A program made the position numbers and the translations under genes. Below are positions 52,523 through 62,866 of a stretch of DNA of 64,000 nucleotides, one piece after another (position 1 is the stretch's first letter; each line of letters opens with the position of its first letter). The stretch spans positions 248,001 through 312,000 of the forward strand of contig CP133958.1 in assembly GCA_036251205.1 (NCBI GenBank), read 5' to 3'. This stretch comes from Orbaceae bacterium BiB (GTDB lineage Bacteria; Pseudomonadota; Gammaproteobacteria; Enterobacterales; Orbaceae). The notes beneath the pieces were generated by a model. The model searched no databases and was not told the DNA's origin. It saw only the letters and a program-made list of their open reading frames with translations.

Positions 52523-53207
52523 GTTTCAGTCGATAAGGTTCATCCATAATGATAAAATCTTTTTCATCTAAGGCATCCACTATCCATTCTTTGACACCTT
52601 TTGTTTCGCAAATCAGATTAATATAGTTAGATAATACTGTTGATGTTTCTATCGAAAAATTTTTAAGTCTTAAACACATTGGTGCGTAAAAAGCATCGGC
52701 AATACTAAATTGATCAAATAGATAAGGTCCCCGAGACTGTTTTAAATACGAGGTTAAACAGTTATCTAAAAATCTTATTTGATTACATACCTCAGGATTG
52801 TCTCTTAAAATAATTTGCCCAATTTCTGCAAAGCTTGCTTCAATATTCATAGGTAAGTATTGACGAATAAGCTGATAACCAGAATGCATATAAGCGACTA
52901 AAGATCTTGCTTGTGCTCTTTGTGCAATATCTCTTGGCCATAGTGCATATTCAGGATGTTTTTCTGCCAAATATTCACAAATTGCTAACGAGTCTGTCAC
53001 GATAGGACCATGATGATCAATAAGAATAGGAACCGTACCATAGATATTTAGTGGTAATACAGTTTTCTTGAATACTGAATCATCAGCAAAGCTGTCAAAA
53101 CGAACCAGTTTTTCATGAAAAGATAAATCAAAATGTTTCATAATGACCCAAGGACGCATGGACCAAGTAGAGTAGTTTTTATTACCAATATAAAGTGTGT
53201 AGTCCAT
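52518..53207 (-). CDS. Glutathione S-transferase family protein
   Basis: A 229-residue GST unrelated in detail to the one at 1454. The N-terminal thioredoxin domain opens YTLYIGNKNYSTWSMRPWVI, the serine-type active-site start seen in a broad group of bacterial GSTs, with the cis-Pro loop GTVPILIDHH and VTDSLAICEYLAEKHPEYAL. The C-terminal helical domain has FDQFSIADAFYAPMCLRLKN. Substrate unknown. Monocistronic, downstream of pbpC in the same direction with a 51-base gap. Confidence 0.9.
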   Translation of the reverse strand: MDYTLYIGNKNYSTWSMRPWVIMKHFDLSFHEKLVRFDSFADDSVFKKTVLPLNIYGTVPILIDHHGPIVTDSLAICEYLAEKHPEYALWPRDIAQRAQARSLVAYMHSGYQLIRQYLPMNIEASFAEIGQIILRDNPEVCNQIRFLDNCLTSYLKQSRGPYLFDQFSIADAFYAPMCLRLKNFSIETSTVLSNYINLICETKGVKEWIVDALDEKDFIIMDEPYRLKR

Positions 53208-53258
53208 ATTTTATCCTTTCTCAATTAGCTGCCAAAATACTATACAGATAGTTTTAAT

Positions 53259-55619
53259 TTATTCTAATACTTCAACTTTAAGCACTCTTGAATCACTACG
53301 TCCAACATCATCAACGACTAATAATTTAAATAGACCACTTTTTACTGGAATCCAGTACATCGATTCATTAGCCGAATTACTGCCAATAAATTGATTATCA
53401 ACAAACCAGTAAAGTTGTTTTACATCACCATCAACATTAGCAGTGAACGTTATTCGTTCATTTTTTTGATTATTAACCCTAAACTGATATACCACATTTT
53501 TAAGCGGCGAAGTAATTTTAGGTGGTTGACCATAGAAAGTTTGTGATAATAAACAGTGTGAGCTATCTGGCGGTGTTTTTTTCGGTATACCTGCTTTGGC
53601 AAAAATTTGAGCTAAATCAGATGGCCAATATTCAAAAACTTCGCTATGAGTTGTCTGTAAATTATAAGGCGGGCAGGCAACTTGACCTGTTTGGTTATCG
53701 ATCATCACTGGACGGTAGATATTATCCACGGTGATCGGCGATACCCCAGGAATAAACCATGATTTTCCTTTGACTTTACACCATTTAGTAACAAGATTCC
53801 CGCTTGCTAAACAGATATCGACTTTTTTTAAATTCTGAGGTGGCTTTTGTTCTAAAATTTTATTATTAGGGTAGTAGGCATTAATCGCATCAATAATATT
53901 AAAAAATAGCGGTGTAGCTGCATCTGCGCCAACAAAGGCATTATTACTGGCTCCGTCAAAATTACCTAACCATACGATAAGTACATACTGTTTGAAACCA
54001 CCCGCTGTCCATGCATCTCTGAATCCCCACGAAGTGCCTGTTTTCCAATAAATAGGGATCGCCGAGCTCTGTTTTTTGTATAAAATATCTTGCTTACGGG
54101 TATTTTGTAATAACATCTCTTTTGTCATAAAACTAGCTTCTGGACTAATCACTTGTTTGGCAAGCGGTTTTGAATCAGTTGAATTTGCCAATAATTGTAG
54201 TGGTTGCCATTTTCCTTGGTTCGCTAATATTGCATAAAGGCTCGCTAGCTCTTGTGGCGTCACTTCTCCGCCACCAAGTACCAATGCTAGACCATAATGA
54301 CTTTCAGATGCTAAATTTTCAATATGTGTTTGTTGTAAAAATTGATAGAAAGAGGGGGTTTTCAATTTTGATGCAACGTAGACGGCTGGAATATTACGAC
54401 TACGAATTAATGCTTCTGTCGCCGAAATTGGACCTTTAAAATTATGGTCAAAATTTTCTGGTGTATAAAAGCCAAAATCAGTTTCGACATCTTTTAAAAT
54501 CGTCATTGGATGCAAAATTCCTTGATCGATTCCCAGAGCATAAATAAACGGTTTTAATGTTGAACCCGGTGAACGTTTGGCTAATGTACCATTCACTTGT
54601 CCTTGTATCGTAGCATTAAAGTAATTAGCTGAACCAACCATTGCTTTAATTCCCATACTCTGGCTATCAACAAGCAATACTGACGCATTTTTTATCCCTT
54701 TTAACTGATTCCGCTCGATAAAAACATTAACCTGATTTTCAATAATTTTTTGTAGATTACTATCCAGAGTCGTTATAACTGTCGATTGAGGCTCTGTTAT
54801 TAATGATTTTTGTATAATTTGGTTAATAAAATGGGGAGCAATAAATGGCAATTTTTCTGGTTGACGCATAACTAGCGGCTGATCAAAAAGAGCTGAAATA
54901 TTATCATCAACAGGAGTACTTTCTTGCCAGCGAACAAATAGACGATTTCGGGCATTCACTAATGTAGTTCCCGCAATACCCGTTAATTTATCAATCCGAT
55001 AAGTTGGTGATTGTGGTAAGACCATTAATGTCAACGCTTCGGGTAAATTGACTTGTGATGGTGGTTTATCAAAATAAATTAATGATGCAGCACCAATACT
55101 TTCAATATTTCGACCAAAAGGAGCATAATTTAAATAAGCTTCTAATATTTCGTCTTTAGAGTACATCATCTCGAGTTGAATTGCTCTGGCGATTTGTAGC
55201 AACTTGCCATCAATCGTTTTCGTATTTAGTTTGAAGTGCATCCTAGCTAGTTGCATGGTAATCGTTGATGCACCTTGACGGTTTCCACCACCAAAATAGG
55301 TTGCCCAAAATGCTCTAAATAAGCTAAACGGATTGAATCCTGGATGATAATAAAACCATTGATCTTCTTGTAGTAATAGCCCATCAACAATATAAGGCGA
55401 TATCTCTTGTAACGGCGTCCATAAACGATAGCGATCATCATCAGCTAAGGTGACTCGCAGCAGTTTATGATTACTATCATAAAACGTCTGTGAAAAAGTT
55501 AATTCATTTGAAAGTGGTGGGTGGGGGTAAAGTCGTACAACCGTTAGCACTATAGCAAGTAGTAGCAAGGCAACTAAACTATTTTGATAGCGTTTGATTA
55601 ACTTAAACAATAGTGACAT
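53259..55619 (-). CDS. pbpC: Penicillin-binding protein 1C
   Basis: A 786-residue bifunctional peptidoglycan synthase. A membrane anchor at about 12-32 is followed by the GT51 glycosyltransferase domain (catalytic Glu in LLQEDQWFYYHPGFNPFSLF; GASTITMQLARMHF). The transpeptidase has AKRSPGSTLKPFIYALGID (SxxK serine), IRSRNIPAVY (SRN) and IYWKTGTSWGFRDAWTAGG (KTG). The C-terminal BiPBP domain (about 690-786) is also present. I prefer the ATG at 55617-55619 to an upstream TTG; neither has a good ribosome-binding site. It follows yfhM, separated by a palindrome; the pair is conserved across proteobacteria as a periplasmic repair and defence unit. Confidence 0.95.
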   Translation of the reverse strand: MSLLFKLIKRYQNSLVALLLLAIVLTVVRLYPHPPLSNELTFSQTFYDSNHKLLRVTLADDDRYRLWTPLQEISPYIVDGLLLQEDQWFYYHPGFNPFSLFRAFWATYFGGGNRQGASTITMQLARMHFKLNTKTIDGKLLQIARAIQLEMMYSKDEILEAYLNYAPFGRNIESIGAASLIYFDKPPSQVNLPEALTLMVLPQSPTYRIDKLTGIAGTTLVNARNRLFVRWQESTPVDDNISALFDQPLVMRQPEKLPFIAPHFINQIIQKSLITEPQSTVITTLDSNLQKIIENQVNVFIERNQLKGIKNASVLLVDSQSMGIKAMVGSANYFNATIQGQVNGTLAKRSPGSTLKPFIYALGIDQGILHPMTILKDVETDFGFYTPENFDHNFKGPISATEALIRSRNIPAVYVASKLKTPSFYQFLQQTHIENLASESHYGLALVLGGGEVTPQELASLYAILANQGKWQPLQLLANSTDSKPLAKQVISPEASFMTKEMLLQNTRKQDILYKKQSSAIPIYWKTGTSWGFRDAWTAGGFKQYVLIVWLGNFDGASNNAFVGADAATPLFFNIIDAINAYYPNNKILEQKPPQNLKKVDICLASGNLVTKWCKVKGKSWFIPGVSPITVDNIYRPVMIDNQTGQVACPPYNLQTTHSEVFEYWPSDLAQIFAKAGIPKKTPPDSSHCLLSQTFYGQPPKITSPLKNVVYQFRVNNQKNERITFTANVDGDVKQLYWFVDNQFIGSNSANESMYWIPVKSGLFKLLVVDDVGRSDSRVLKVEVLE

Positions 55620-55645
55620 AGTAATGTATTTTATCTGCAAGATAG

Positions 55646-55668
55646 AAGGGTACTCAGTGAGTACCCTT
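55646..55668. repeat. Palindrome between yfhM and pbpC
   Basis: AAGGGTACTC (55646-55655) and GAGTACCCTT (55659-55668) are perfectly complementary around a three-base centre. It lies nine bases after the yfhM stop and 27 bases before the pbpC start. The T-run appears only on the plus strand, so for the minus-strand operon it is more likely an mRNA-stability or attenuation stem. Confidence 0.6.
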
Positions 55669-55676
55669 ATTATTAT

Positions 55677-58600
55677 TTATTGTCTTGGTAACACAGTTAT
55701 TGTAGCGCCACCTTTTGATACAGCTTGAATATCACGATCGTACATCGCTTCACCGAATGCTGATGGTACAATATATTGTCCCACATTCGTTGCTTTGATT
55801 TGATACATGAAGGTTTGTGTCGTATCGTTTTCTGTTGAACCATAAATGATGACGCGATCTTCTCTGACATCAGTATAATCCGGATACCAAGTATAGTTAC
55901 CCGTCGCTATTGGTGATATCCAGTGGTGCCCCGTATCCTCATCATAGTACTCTTCATCTTCTCCATCATATTCGCCTTCATCATCGTAATTATCTTGACT
56001 GCTCGTAATCGGTTGTTGAACAACTTCAAAGCCGCCAGGTAACAAATCAACAATAGCAAGATTGGTAGCGCCTTCCTCGGATAACGTACGAATTCTTACT
56101 GTGACATTAACGGTATCACCAATTGTGACGCTATTAACTATATTACCTTTATCATCAGTGAATTCACGATAAACTTCTAAGCCTTTGGTAATTGGTTGTT
56201 GTTGTATCGTTTTATCAAAGCCTTGTTCTGATAATAAATACCATGCAGGTAAGCTTGTTTGATTATTAAAACTAAGGCTATTAATATCAGCAGTAAATGT
56301 ACCTTTTGCTAACAATCCTTTTAACTTAGCAATTGTCTCTAGTTTATCTGATTGTTTACCCGTAATGGTTAAGCTATCTGCTGTTAACTCCGTAGAATAA
56401 GCATTTGCCGAATAACTATCTAAGGCTAACATCGTCATTGCTGAAGATTGAGTCGTATAACGTCCTTGACCTAGCATTAATACCATATTCTCGAGTGCTT
56501 GAGCTGGAATATCTTTGGTATGTTCAGGGAAGTGTTTAGCGATCAGGTAAATTTTACCTGCATTCATCACCAATGGATCATAATAATAGTTGTTCCACCA
56601 AGCATTATCATAAGCTTTAGATAGCTCTTTCCACACAGGTTTAAATAATTTATTAGCCTCTTTATCCATTTTTAACATCTGATAAGACGAAGCTAAATAA
56701 AGGGCAGTTAAATCACTTTGCCACCATTTACTTTTACTCGCATTAAGGTCATCCATAATTGATGCAAGATAACTGGTAGTAACTTGATTTTGTCGAGTTA
56801 ATAAATAGATTGCATAAGCTCGTAAACGTAAGCCATATTGATCGGTACGCCTTGATGAAGCGACTTGAGCAATATAATCATTTGCTTTAGTTAGCATTTT
56901 TGTTGGGATAACTTGCCCAGCGTCTTTCGCTTCTAACATAAAGGTAGTGACGTATAATGTGATAAATGGGTCAACATTATAAGTGGAATACCATAAGCCA
57001 AATGCACCTTCACTATTTTGTCTAGTTTGCAATGTTTGGAACAGTTGCTCTAATTGGGTCGAATTATTTTTAACTAATTCAAAATCAGGGTATTTGCTAT
57101 TAATGATTAATGGCATCGCCCGGCTCACAATTTGCTCAGAACAGTAGTGAGGATAATCAGCTAAATAGGTTGCTAGACCTTTACTTAAAATAAATGGTGA
57201 AAATGAAACAGAAGCCTCACGAGTGCTAAATGGTGCATACATTTCACGCATTTTATCAAAACTTTGTTGGCTACCATCCATACGACCCATTATCGTTTTT
57301 AAACGATATTGAGAAGCAGGGCGCACAGATGTACTGACGTTACGAACAACCGATTTATCCCCATAAGTTGCTGTGAAACTAAAATCACCACTACCTAAGT
57401 TTTCAGTCGCGCGTAACTTAAATTTTAATGTGCCTTCTTTCATCGCACCAAGCGGAATTGTTTTGCTCGCTTCATCAAGTATTAATAACTGTGGTGATGT
57501 TTGTAGCGTAACAGTGATAGGAACAGCGGCTGTTCCAATATTTTCTAAGTTATTAGCAACACTTAAGCTTACTTCAAACTCATCATTTGGTGCAACAAAA
57601 TAAGGGATATTCGGACTTAGCACAAAATCGTTACGTACTGTCGTCGTAGTTTGCGCATTACCCATCGTCTCTTTACCAACCGAGACGGCCATGATACGAA
57701 TTTTGCCATTGAAATAATCAGGAACAGTATATTCAACGGTTTTTTCTCCATCGACATCAATAATACCAGACCAATAAGCAACAGGTTCATCAACTTTACG
57801 TCTAAATGGATTTAAATGACCAGATAGCTCATCAGATAGCTCATCAGCATCACCACCTGGCGCTGATAAATTCAATAATTTGCTATATTCAGGTAGAATT
57901 AAATCCAGTATTTGTGATGTTCTGACCGATAATGCTTTTTTACGAATAAATTCATTGAGTGGATTTTTTAATTTATATCCAGATACTTGTAAAATACCTT
58001 CATCAACGGCAAAAATAACCACTCGCTGTTTACTGTGGGTTTGTAAAGTAATCGGTAAAGTCTCACCCGGTTTGATTTTTTCAGGTGCGCTTAATTTGAT
58101 ATGATCATTAAATTTATCATTAGAAATTTTAAATGGAGCTACGGCATAGCTTAACGGACTCATAAAAATTTCGTCAGAACTTGGATCTCGAATAAACTGT
58201 ACATTAATGTAAGCATTACCATCAACATTATCAGGTACGGTTATCTTCTGTACCGAACTTGTTGTGTCGGTTTTAAACCATTTCCAAGCATAAACTTTAT
58301 CACGTTCTATCGTAATAATCCCACTACCTGTATAAGGTGCCGTAATTGAGACTTCAATTTCATCTCCTGCTTTATATTGGTTGTCGTTAATTTTTAAACC
58401 TAATTCAGCATTACGATCTAAATTTCGTGTAACATTGGCGGTACCAACAACTGAGTAGTTAGTTTGGTAAATAATTTGGCCACTTTTATTTTTAAGTTGC
58501 AAAATATAATTACCAGGCTCTTCATTAGCAATTTTATAATTTGTTGATTTTTCATCAATAGTAAAAGGGGTCTCTGACAATAAGATCTCTTTTGCCTTTG

Positions 58601-61600
58601 ACTCATATTTATAAACACCTGATGGTTGTTTAACCAGGACAGAGAGATATTTACGTTCCAATTTAACAAGTGTTAAATCTGTCAGTGATATTTGCTCTAG
58701 ATTTGAATCAATCGCAATCAGATTGATGATTCGAGTTGAATCCTTTTTAATATAATCAAGTCTTCCATCAACTTTAGAGCCAACTAAGTATTCATTTGGT
58801 GAAACAAAAACAGATGCTGTTGCAGCTACACTGCGACCACTATCAGGTTCAAATACCTCAGTAAGAACTTTTGCGGTATAGTTACCTTCAAAACTGCCCG
58901 TCGATAGGTCTAAATTAGCGATACCATTTTCATCAGTTGTGGTTTCTTCAACAGCAATATTAAAGCTCTTTTGATAACTGTTTAAGTATTGGTAGAATGC
59001 GTAGTTTTCATACTTTTTAAAGTATGGCGCAGATGGTTCTAAATAGAGCTGGGTTTGTACAATACGATTTTGCGCTGGTGTACCAAATAGGTTTTTAGCT
59101 TCTACCTGCCCAGAGAGCGCATCAGGATGTATCCAACCTAATTTTGATTCAGGTAATAATTTTAAGGTAACAGTCGTTTTATCTGGCTCAAATTCACGAA
59201 TCACAACAGAGGTTGAACCTAATAGTGTACGATAATCTTCATTTGGATTTTTGAGATATAAGTTTACAGACCACTCACCTGTTGGTGAAGCGTATTGTGT
59301 TTGATAAGACAGTTCTACAAAACCATATTCATCAAGTACTACAGGCTCGGTTTTAACTCGATTTGATTTAGCATCATAGATATCCGCTTCAAGTCTAATT
59401 CCATTAAGTGATTTAGACCAATCTTGAGCACGCACAATCATACCAATATGGAACTTATCACCTGGTCGATATACACCACGATCTGAGAATAGATGCGTAC
59501 GTAATTCCCCACCGTCGATAGTTTCGTAAATTCCACCTACATCGAAACGTGAAAAGTTTAGTTGACGATCATAACTAGCGATTGGCAAGAATGATAAATC
59601 TTGATTTTTTTCGACAACAAATAGTAGCGGTTTAATACCTTGATAGTAATCAGATAGCGGGTCAAAATGGACATGCCCAGTACTATCTGTATATTGTGAA
59701 GTTATTTCAATACCATTCACACCTAAAACGGACACTTTTGCTTCTGCAATTGGCTCTCCGGTGCGGATTGATTGCACAAAAATATCCTGTGATTGGTCGA
59801 GTGATTTTTTGTTAATAATTCCCATATCGGTAACAATAATGAAGCGGGAACTATAATAATCAAATGACTCTTTTTTATTGGTTTGATTATTACCGTATAA
59901 ACGAACGAGGAAAACACCTCTTATCTCATTGCCATTGACATCTTTTTTCAAATAAGGGCTGATGTCAATATCACTATATTGAATCGAATCTGCCGTCCCC
60001 GAAATCGTCTTCGTTACACTATACTTTTCAACAAAATGTTCACTATCAATATCACCAAAATCCATCCATTCAAAATCATTTTCATTAAATGCAACTAAAT
60101 GTTGTAATTGTGATGGAATGACTCGCTCTATTTCTAATTTTAATTTAGACATATTACGCGATACGATTGGGATTTTTTTATCGCCACTTAAAGATAATAA
60201 TGAGCCCTCGGCCGCAAAATTCATAATAGCGGGATACATTGGTACGGTTCTTACATCATGATATTTACTTGTTAAATAGTATCCACCATCAGAGACTAAT
60301 GGTTGATTAACTTCAATATACAGTTGTGCACTTTGGTTAGCTTTAAACTCAAAAGAGACCTGGTTTTGATAATTCTGATCAGTTTCAATTAATTTTAGTG
60401 GTAATAACTTAGAATTTTTTAAGTCAGTCTCATTGACATTAATTTTTGTCTTATACGTGTGATCTAATTCATCATAATAGCGTTCACTATAGACTCTAAT
60501 CTTATTTTTATCTTTACTCTCTGGTAATTGCCATACTTTAATTAGTTTGGCTAACTCTTTAGCATTAACATTATAGTTAAAAGAAACTGTTAGGATTTGA
60601 CGCATCTCTTGATTATTTACTTCAACTAGAGATAAGTCGAAAGCGTTAATGTTTAAATTATATTTGCTTGGTATTGCAAGTTCGCTTCTTGTTTGCTCAG
60701 CTGTCGGTGTACCGCCAAGCTCAGAACGAACGCCTTTATTGATATGTAAATTTAAAATACTTTGATTATCAGGTAAATCAATTTGCGAACTTTTCACGTA
60801 AGCAATAGTATTTTTGTCATTGTATGTGGTCGTAAAATTAATATTCTTTTTAAAGACAATTTCTTGACCAACCTTATCATAAAGACCTAAAGTTAGCTGT
60901 TTTTCAAAGGTATTTTTATCAACGGGATGACTGAAGTGAATTTCAAAAATACCCATCTTATTATTCGGATTTGTTGGATCTTGATATAGTTCTTCATTAT
61001 AGATTGAATAGCTAAAATCTTGAGTAGTGAATGAATATACCGATGTGTTTTTATCGAGGGTATTATGTTCACTAAATAATTTATCAGCATCCAAGCTTAC
61101 AGTATATTTAACACCAAGTGGCCATGGATTGGTTGGTTTAAATTGAATTGATTTATTACTATTCCATCGCCATTCCCCCTCAATATTCGGGGTAATTGAT
61201 ATTCCGTTGGTAATCGTTTTATTAATTAACTCTAATGGGGCTGGGGAACGATTATTACCATTAAAATAGATATTAAAAGATGAGTTACTATAGCTTGGGC
61301 TATCATAATTTGCATAATAGTTATTTACGACGATTGGTGCAGGATCAATTGGTTTAGGTCTATTGAGATACCAATGGTAGGCATAATTACCTGAAAAATA
61401 AGCGATAACGGCAAGAATAATAACACTACCTATTAGCGTACCATGATTTTTGGCTTTTACACGGACTGTATTATAGATTGCTTTTGTTTTAGGATACCAT
61501 TTTGGGGTTGACCAATTTAATTCACCAGTAATGGGACTTAGTGCCCATAAAATCGCTCGTAATAGCACTAGTAAAAAAAGTATAAAATAGAGGCAAGCTT

Positions 61601-61658
61601 CCCAAATAATAGATAGAATATAGAAAGGTAAGCGTAGCAGTTGACGTAAAAATCCCAT
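55677..61658 (-). CDS. yfhM: Bacterial alpha-2-macroglobulin (YfhM-type) with membrane-anchored N-terminus
   Basis: A 1993-residue protease trap, about 340 residues longer than E. coli YfhM. I chose the ATG at 61656-61658 because GGGGA lies eight bases upstream. The N-terminus is not a lipoprotein: two hydrophobic segments occur (about 5-40 and 78-96, GTLIGSVIILAVIAYFSGNY), with the large MG and alpha-helical domains following in the periplasm. The thioester motif is kept as CSEQ (Cys1506-Gln1509) in YPHYCSEQIVSRAM, so covalent trapping of proteases is possible. An unusually acidic stretch (DDEGEYDGEDEEYYDEDTG) lies near the C-terminus, and the last domain ends ATNVGQYIVPSAFGEAMYDR. It is upstream of pbpC; the pair is thought to guard and repair peptidoglycan. 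Confidence 0.95.
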   Translation of the reverse strand: MGFLRQLLRLPFYILSIIWEACLYFILFLLVLLRAILWALSPITGELNWSTPKWYPKTKAIYNTVRVKAKNHGTLIGSVIILAVIAYFSGNYAYHWYLNRPKPIDPAPIVVNNYYANYDSPSYSNSSFNIYFNGNNRSPAPLELINKTITNGISITPNIEGEWRWNSNKSIQFKPTNPWPLGVKYTVSLDADKLFSEHNTLDKNTSVYSFTTQDFSYSIYNEELYQDPTNPNNKMGIFEIHFSHPVDKNTFEKQLTLGLYDKVGQEIVFKKNINFTTTYNDKNTIAYVKSSQIDLPDNQSILNLHINKGVRSELGGTPTAEQTRSELAIPSKYNLNINAFDLSLVEVNNQEMRQILTVSFNYNVNAKELAKLIKVWQLPESKDKNKIRVYSERYYDELDHTYKTKINVNETDLKNSKLLPLKLIETDQNYQNQVSFEFKANQSAQLYIEVNQPLVSDGGYYLTSKYHDVRTVPMYPAIMNFAAEGSLLSLSGDKKIPIVSRNMSKLKLEIERVIPSQLQHLVAFNENDFEWMDFGDIDSEHFVEKYSVTKTISGTADSIQYSDIDISPYLKKDVNGNEIRGVFLVRLYGNNQTNKKESFDYYSSRFIIVTDMGIINKKSLDQSQDIFVQSIRTGEPIAEAKVSVLGVNGIEITSQYTDSTGHVHFDPLSDYYQGIKPLLFVVEKNQDLSFLPIASYDRQLNFSRFDVGGIYETIDGGELRTHLFSDRGVYRPGDKFHIGMIVRAQDWSKSLNGIRLEADIYDAKSNRVKTEPVVLDEYGFVELSYQTQYASPTGEWSVNLYLKNPNEDYRTLLGSTSVVIREFEPDKTTVTLKLLPESKLGWIHPDALSGQVEAKNLFGTPAQNRIVQTQLYLEPSAPYFKKYENYAFYQYLNSYQKSFNIAVEETTTDENGIANLDLSTGSFEGNYTAKVLTEVFEPDSGRSVAATASVFVSPNEYLVGSKVDGRLDYIKKDSTRIINLIAIDSNLEQISLTDLTLVKLERKYLSVLVKQPSGVYKYESKAKEILLSETPFTIDEKSTNYKIANEEPGNYILQLKNKSGQIIYQTNYSVVGTANVTRNLDRNAELGLKINDNQYKAGDEIEVSITAPYTGSGIITIERDKVYAWKWFKTDTTSSVQKITVPDNVDGNAYINVQFIRDPSSDEIFMSPLSYAVAPFKISNDKFNDHIKLSAPEKIKPGETLPITLQTHSKQRVVIFAVDEGILQVSGYKLKNPLNEFIRKKALSVRTSQILDLILPEYSKLLNLSAPGGDADELSDELSGHLNPFRRKVDEPVAYWSGIIDVDGEKTVEYTVPDYFNGKIRIMAVSVGKETMGNAQTTTTVRNDFVLSPNIPYFVAPNDEFEVSLSVANNLENIGTAAVPITVTLQTSPQLLILDEASKTIPLGAMKEGTLKFKLRATENLGSGDFSFTATYGDKSVVRNVSTSVRPASQYRLKTIMGRMDGSQQSFDKMREMYAPFSTREASVSFSPFILSKGLATYLADYPHYCSEQIVSRAMPLIINSKYPDFELVKNNSTQLEQLFQTLQTRQNSEGAFGLWYSTYNVDPFITLYVTTFMLEAKDAGQVIPTKMLTKANDYIAQVASSRRTDQYGLRLRAYAIYLLTRQNQVTTSYLASIMDDLNASKSKWWQSDLTALYLASSYQMLKMDKEANKLFKPVWKELSKAYDNAWWNNYYYDPLVMNAGKIYLIAKHFPEHTKDIPAQALENMVLMLGQGRYTTQSSAMTMLALDSYSANAYSTELTADSLTITGKQSDKLETIAKLKGLLAKGTFTADINSLSFNNQTSLPAWYLLSEQGFDKTIQQQPITKGLEVYREFTDDKGNIVNSVTIGDTVNVTVRIRTLSEEGATNLAIVDLLPGGFEVVQQPITSSQDNYDDEGEYDGEDEEYYDEDTGHHWISPIATGNYTWYPDYTDVREDRVIIYGSTENDTTQTFMYQIKATNVGQYIVPSAFGEAMYDRDIQAVSKGGATITVLPRQ

Positions 61659-61811
61659 TGTAATCCCCAATACTATTATAGTTATTATCTAGCAAAATAA
61701 TTTTATTATTGAAATATGAAAATTGTGTGAAGGTAACTAATCAATTATTATTTGGAATAATTAGTCTCTTTACCGTATCTGAATAATAATATTATTTCCA
61801 ATCATCAGTGA

Positions 61812-61849
61812 CCTTTTATATAAAATTTATGCTTATTTTATATAAAAGG
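61812..61849. repeat. Perfect 15-base inverted repeat upstream of yfhM
   Basis: CCTTTTATATAAAAT (61812-61826) and ATTTTATATAAAAGG (61835-61849) are exact inverse complements with an eight-base spacer. Each arm is itself nearly palindromic. It lies 33 bases after the cmoB stop and 154 bases upstream of yfhM. It lacks a T-run after either arm, so it resembles an operator more than a terminator. Confidence 0.7.
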
Positions 61850-61882
61850 CATTATACTGTAATTAGAAAATAACATAAAATA

Positions 61883-62851
61883 TTATTTAGTTGCCGTAAA
61901 TACTGCTCGCATAGGGGCGCTATATCCCTCGATTGTTTTACTATGATCATTAGGATCAAGAAAATCGATAAGGGAATCTGATGTCATCCAAGCCGTTTTG
62001 CGCTGTTCTTCAAGACTTGTAATTGAAATATCAACAACATTAATATCTTTAAAGCCACATTTAGCCAGCCAATTCATCATAGTCGGTACGGACGGAATAA
62101 AATAAACATTACGCATTTGTGCGTATCGCTCGCCGGGTACTAATACTTGGTGGATATCACCTTCAATGACTAAGGTTTCTAAAATTAGTTTGCCACCAGA
62201 GATAAGTTGATCTTTCAATTGGTAAAGATGATCTAATGGTGAGCGCCTGTGATATAAAACACCCATTGAAAAAACAGTGTCAAAGGCGTTTAATTTCGGC
62301 ATGTCTTCTATACCGATAGGGATAAAATGAGCTCGTTGGTCATTACCTAGCAATTTACGAATGGCCTCAAACTGACATAAAAATAGCGGCATCGGATCGA
62401 TACCCACTGCCAATTTTGCACCAGCCCCAATCATACGCCATAAGTGATAGCCACTATTACAACCGACATCTAATACAGTGTTGCCTTCTAAACTGCCGAG
62501 ATGAGGAAGTAGCCTCTGCCATTTCCAGTCTGAGCGCCACTCTGCATCAAGCTCTATATCATAGAGGGAAAAAGGACCTTTACGCCATGGTGAAAAAGAC
62601 ATTAATAAATGAGTAATACGTTTTAGTTCGCCTTCAGATAATGGGGTAAGCGTTTTAGCACTTATATTATGTAATAGATCGACAATATCTGGCTTTAGAT
62701 TAGGAAGCAGGTCAATATTGTTCTGCCATTGATTAAAACGGCTATCGATATTCTGCTTTTGCCAGATTGCTAACTGAGCAGGTAAGATTTCTAGCCAAGG
62801 AGCTAGCTTATTTTTTGCAATAATCTGATAAAAATTACCAAAATCAATCAT
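61883..62851 (-). CDS. cmoB: tRNA U34 carboxymethyltransferase
   Basis: A 322-residue enzyme transferring a carboxymethyl group from carboxy-SAM to 5-hydroxyuridine-34 in tRNAs. Motifs: [20 protein letters not shown], then [20 protein letters not shown] (SAM site) and [40 protein letters not shown], and [20 protein letters not shown]. All match CmoB. Length agrees with E. coli (323). It lies 15 bases after cmoA and acts directly on its product. Confidence 0.97.
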   Translation of the reverse strand: MIDFGNFYQIIAKNKLAPWLEILPAQLAIWQKQNIDSRFNQWQNNIDLLPNLKPDIVDLLHNISAKTLTPLSEGELKRITHLLMSFSPWRKGPFSLYDIELDAEWRSDWKWQRLLPHLGSLEGNTVLDVGCNSGYHLWRMIGAGAKLAVGIDPMPLFLCQFEAIRKLLGNDQRAHFIPIGIEDMPKLNAFDTVFSMGVLYHRRSPLDHLYQLKDQLISGGKLILETLVIEGDIHQVLVPGERYAQMRNVYFIPSVPTMMNWLAKCGFKDINVVDISITSLEEQRKTAWMTSDSLIDFLDPNDHSKTIEGYSAPMRAVFTATK

Positions 62852-62866
62852 AGAAATTCCATTTAA

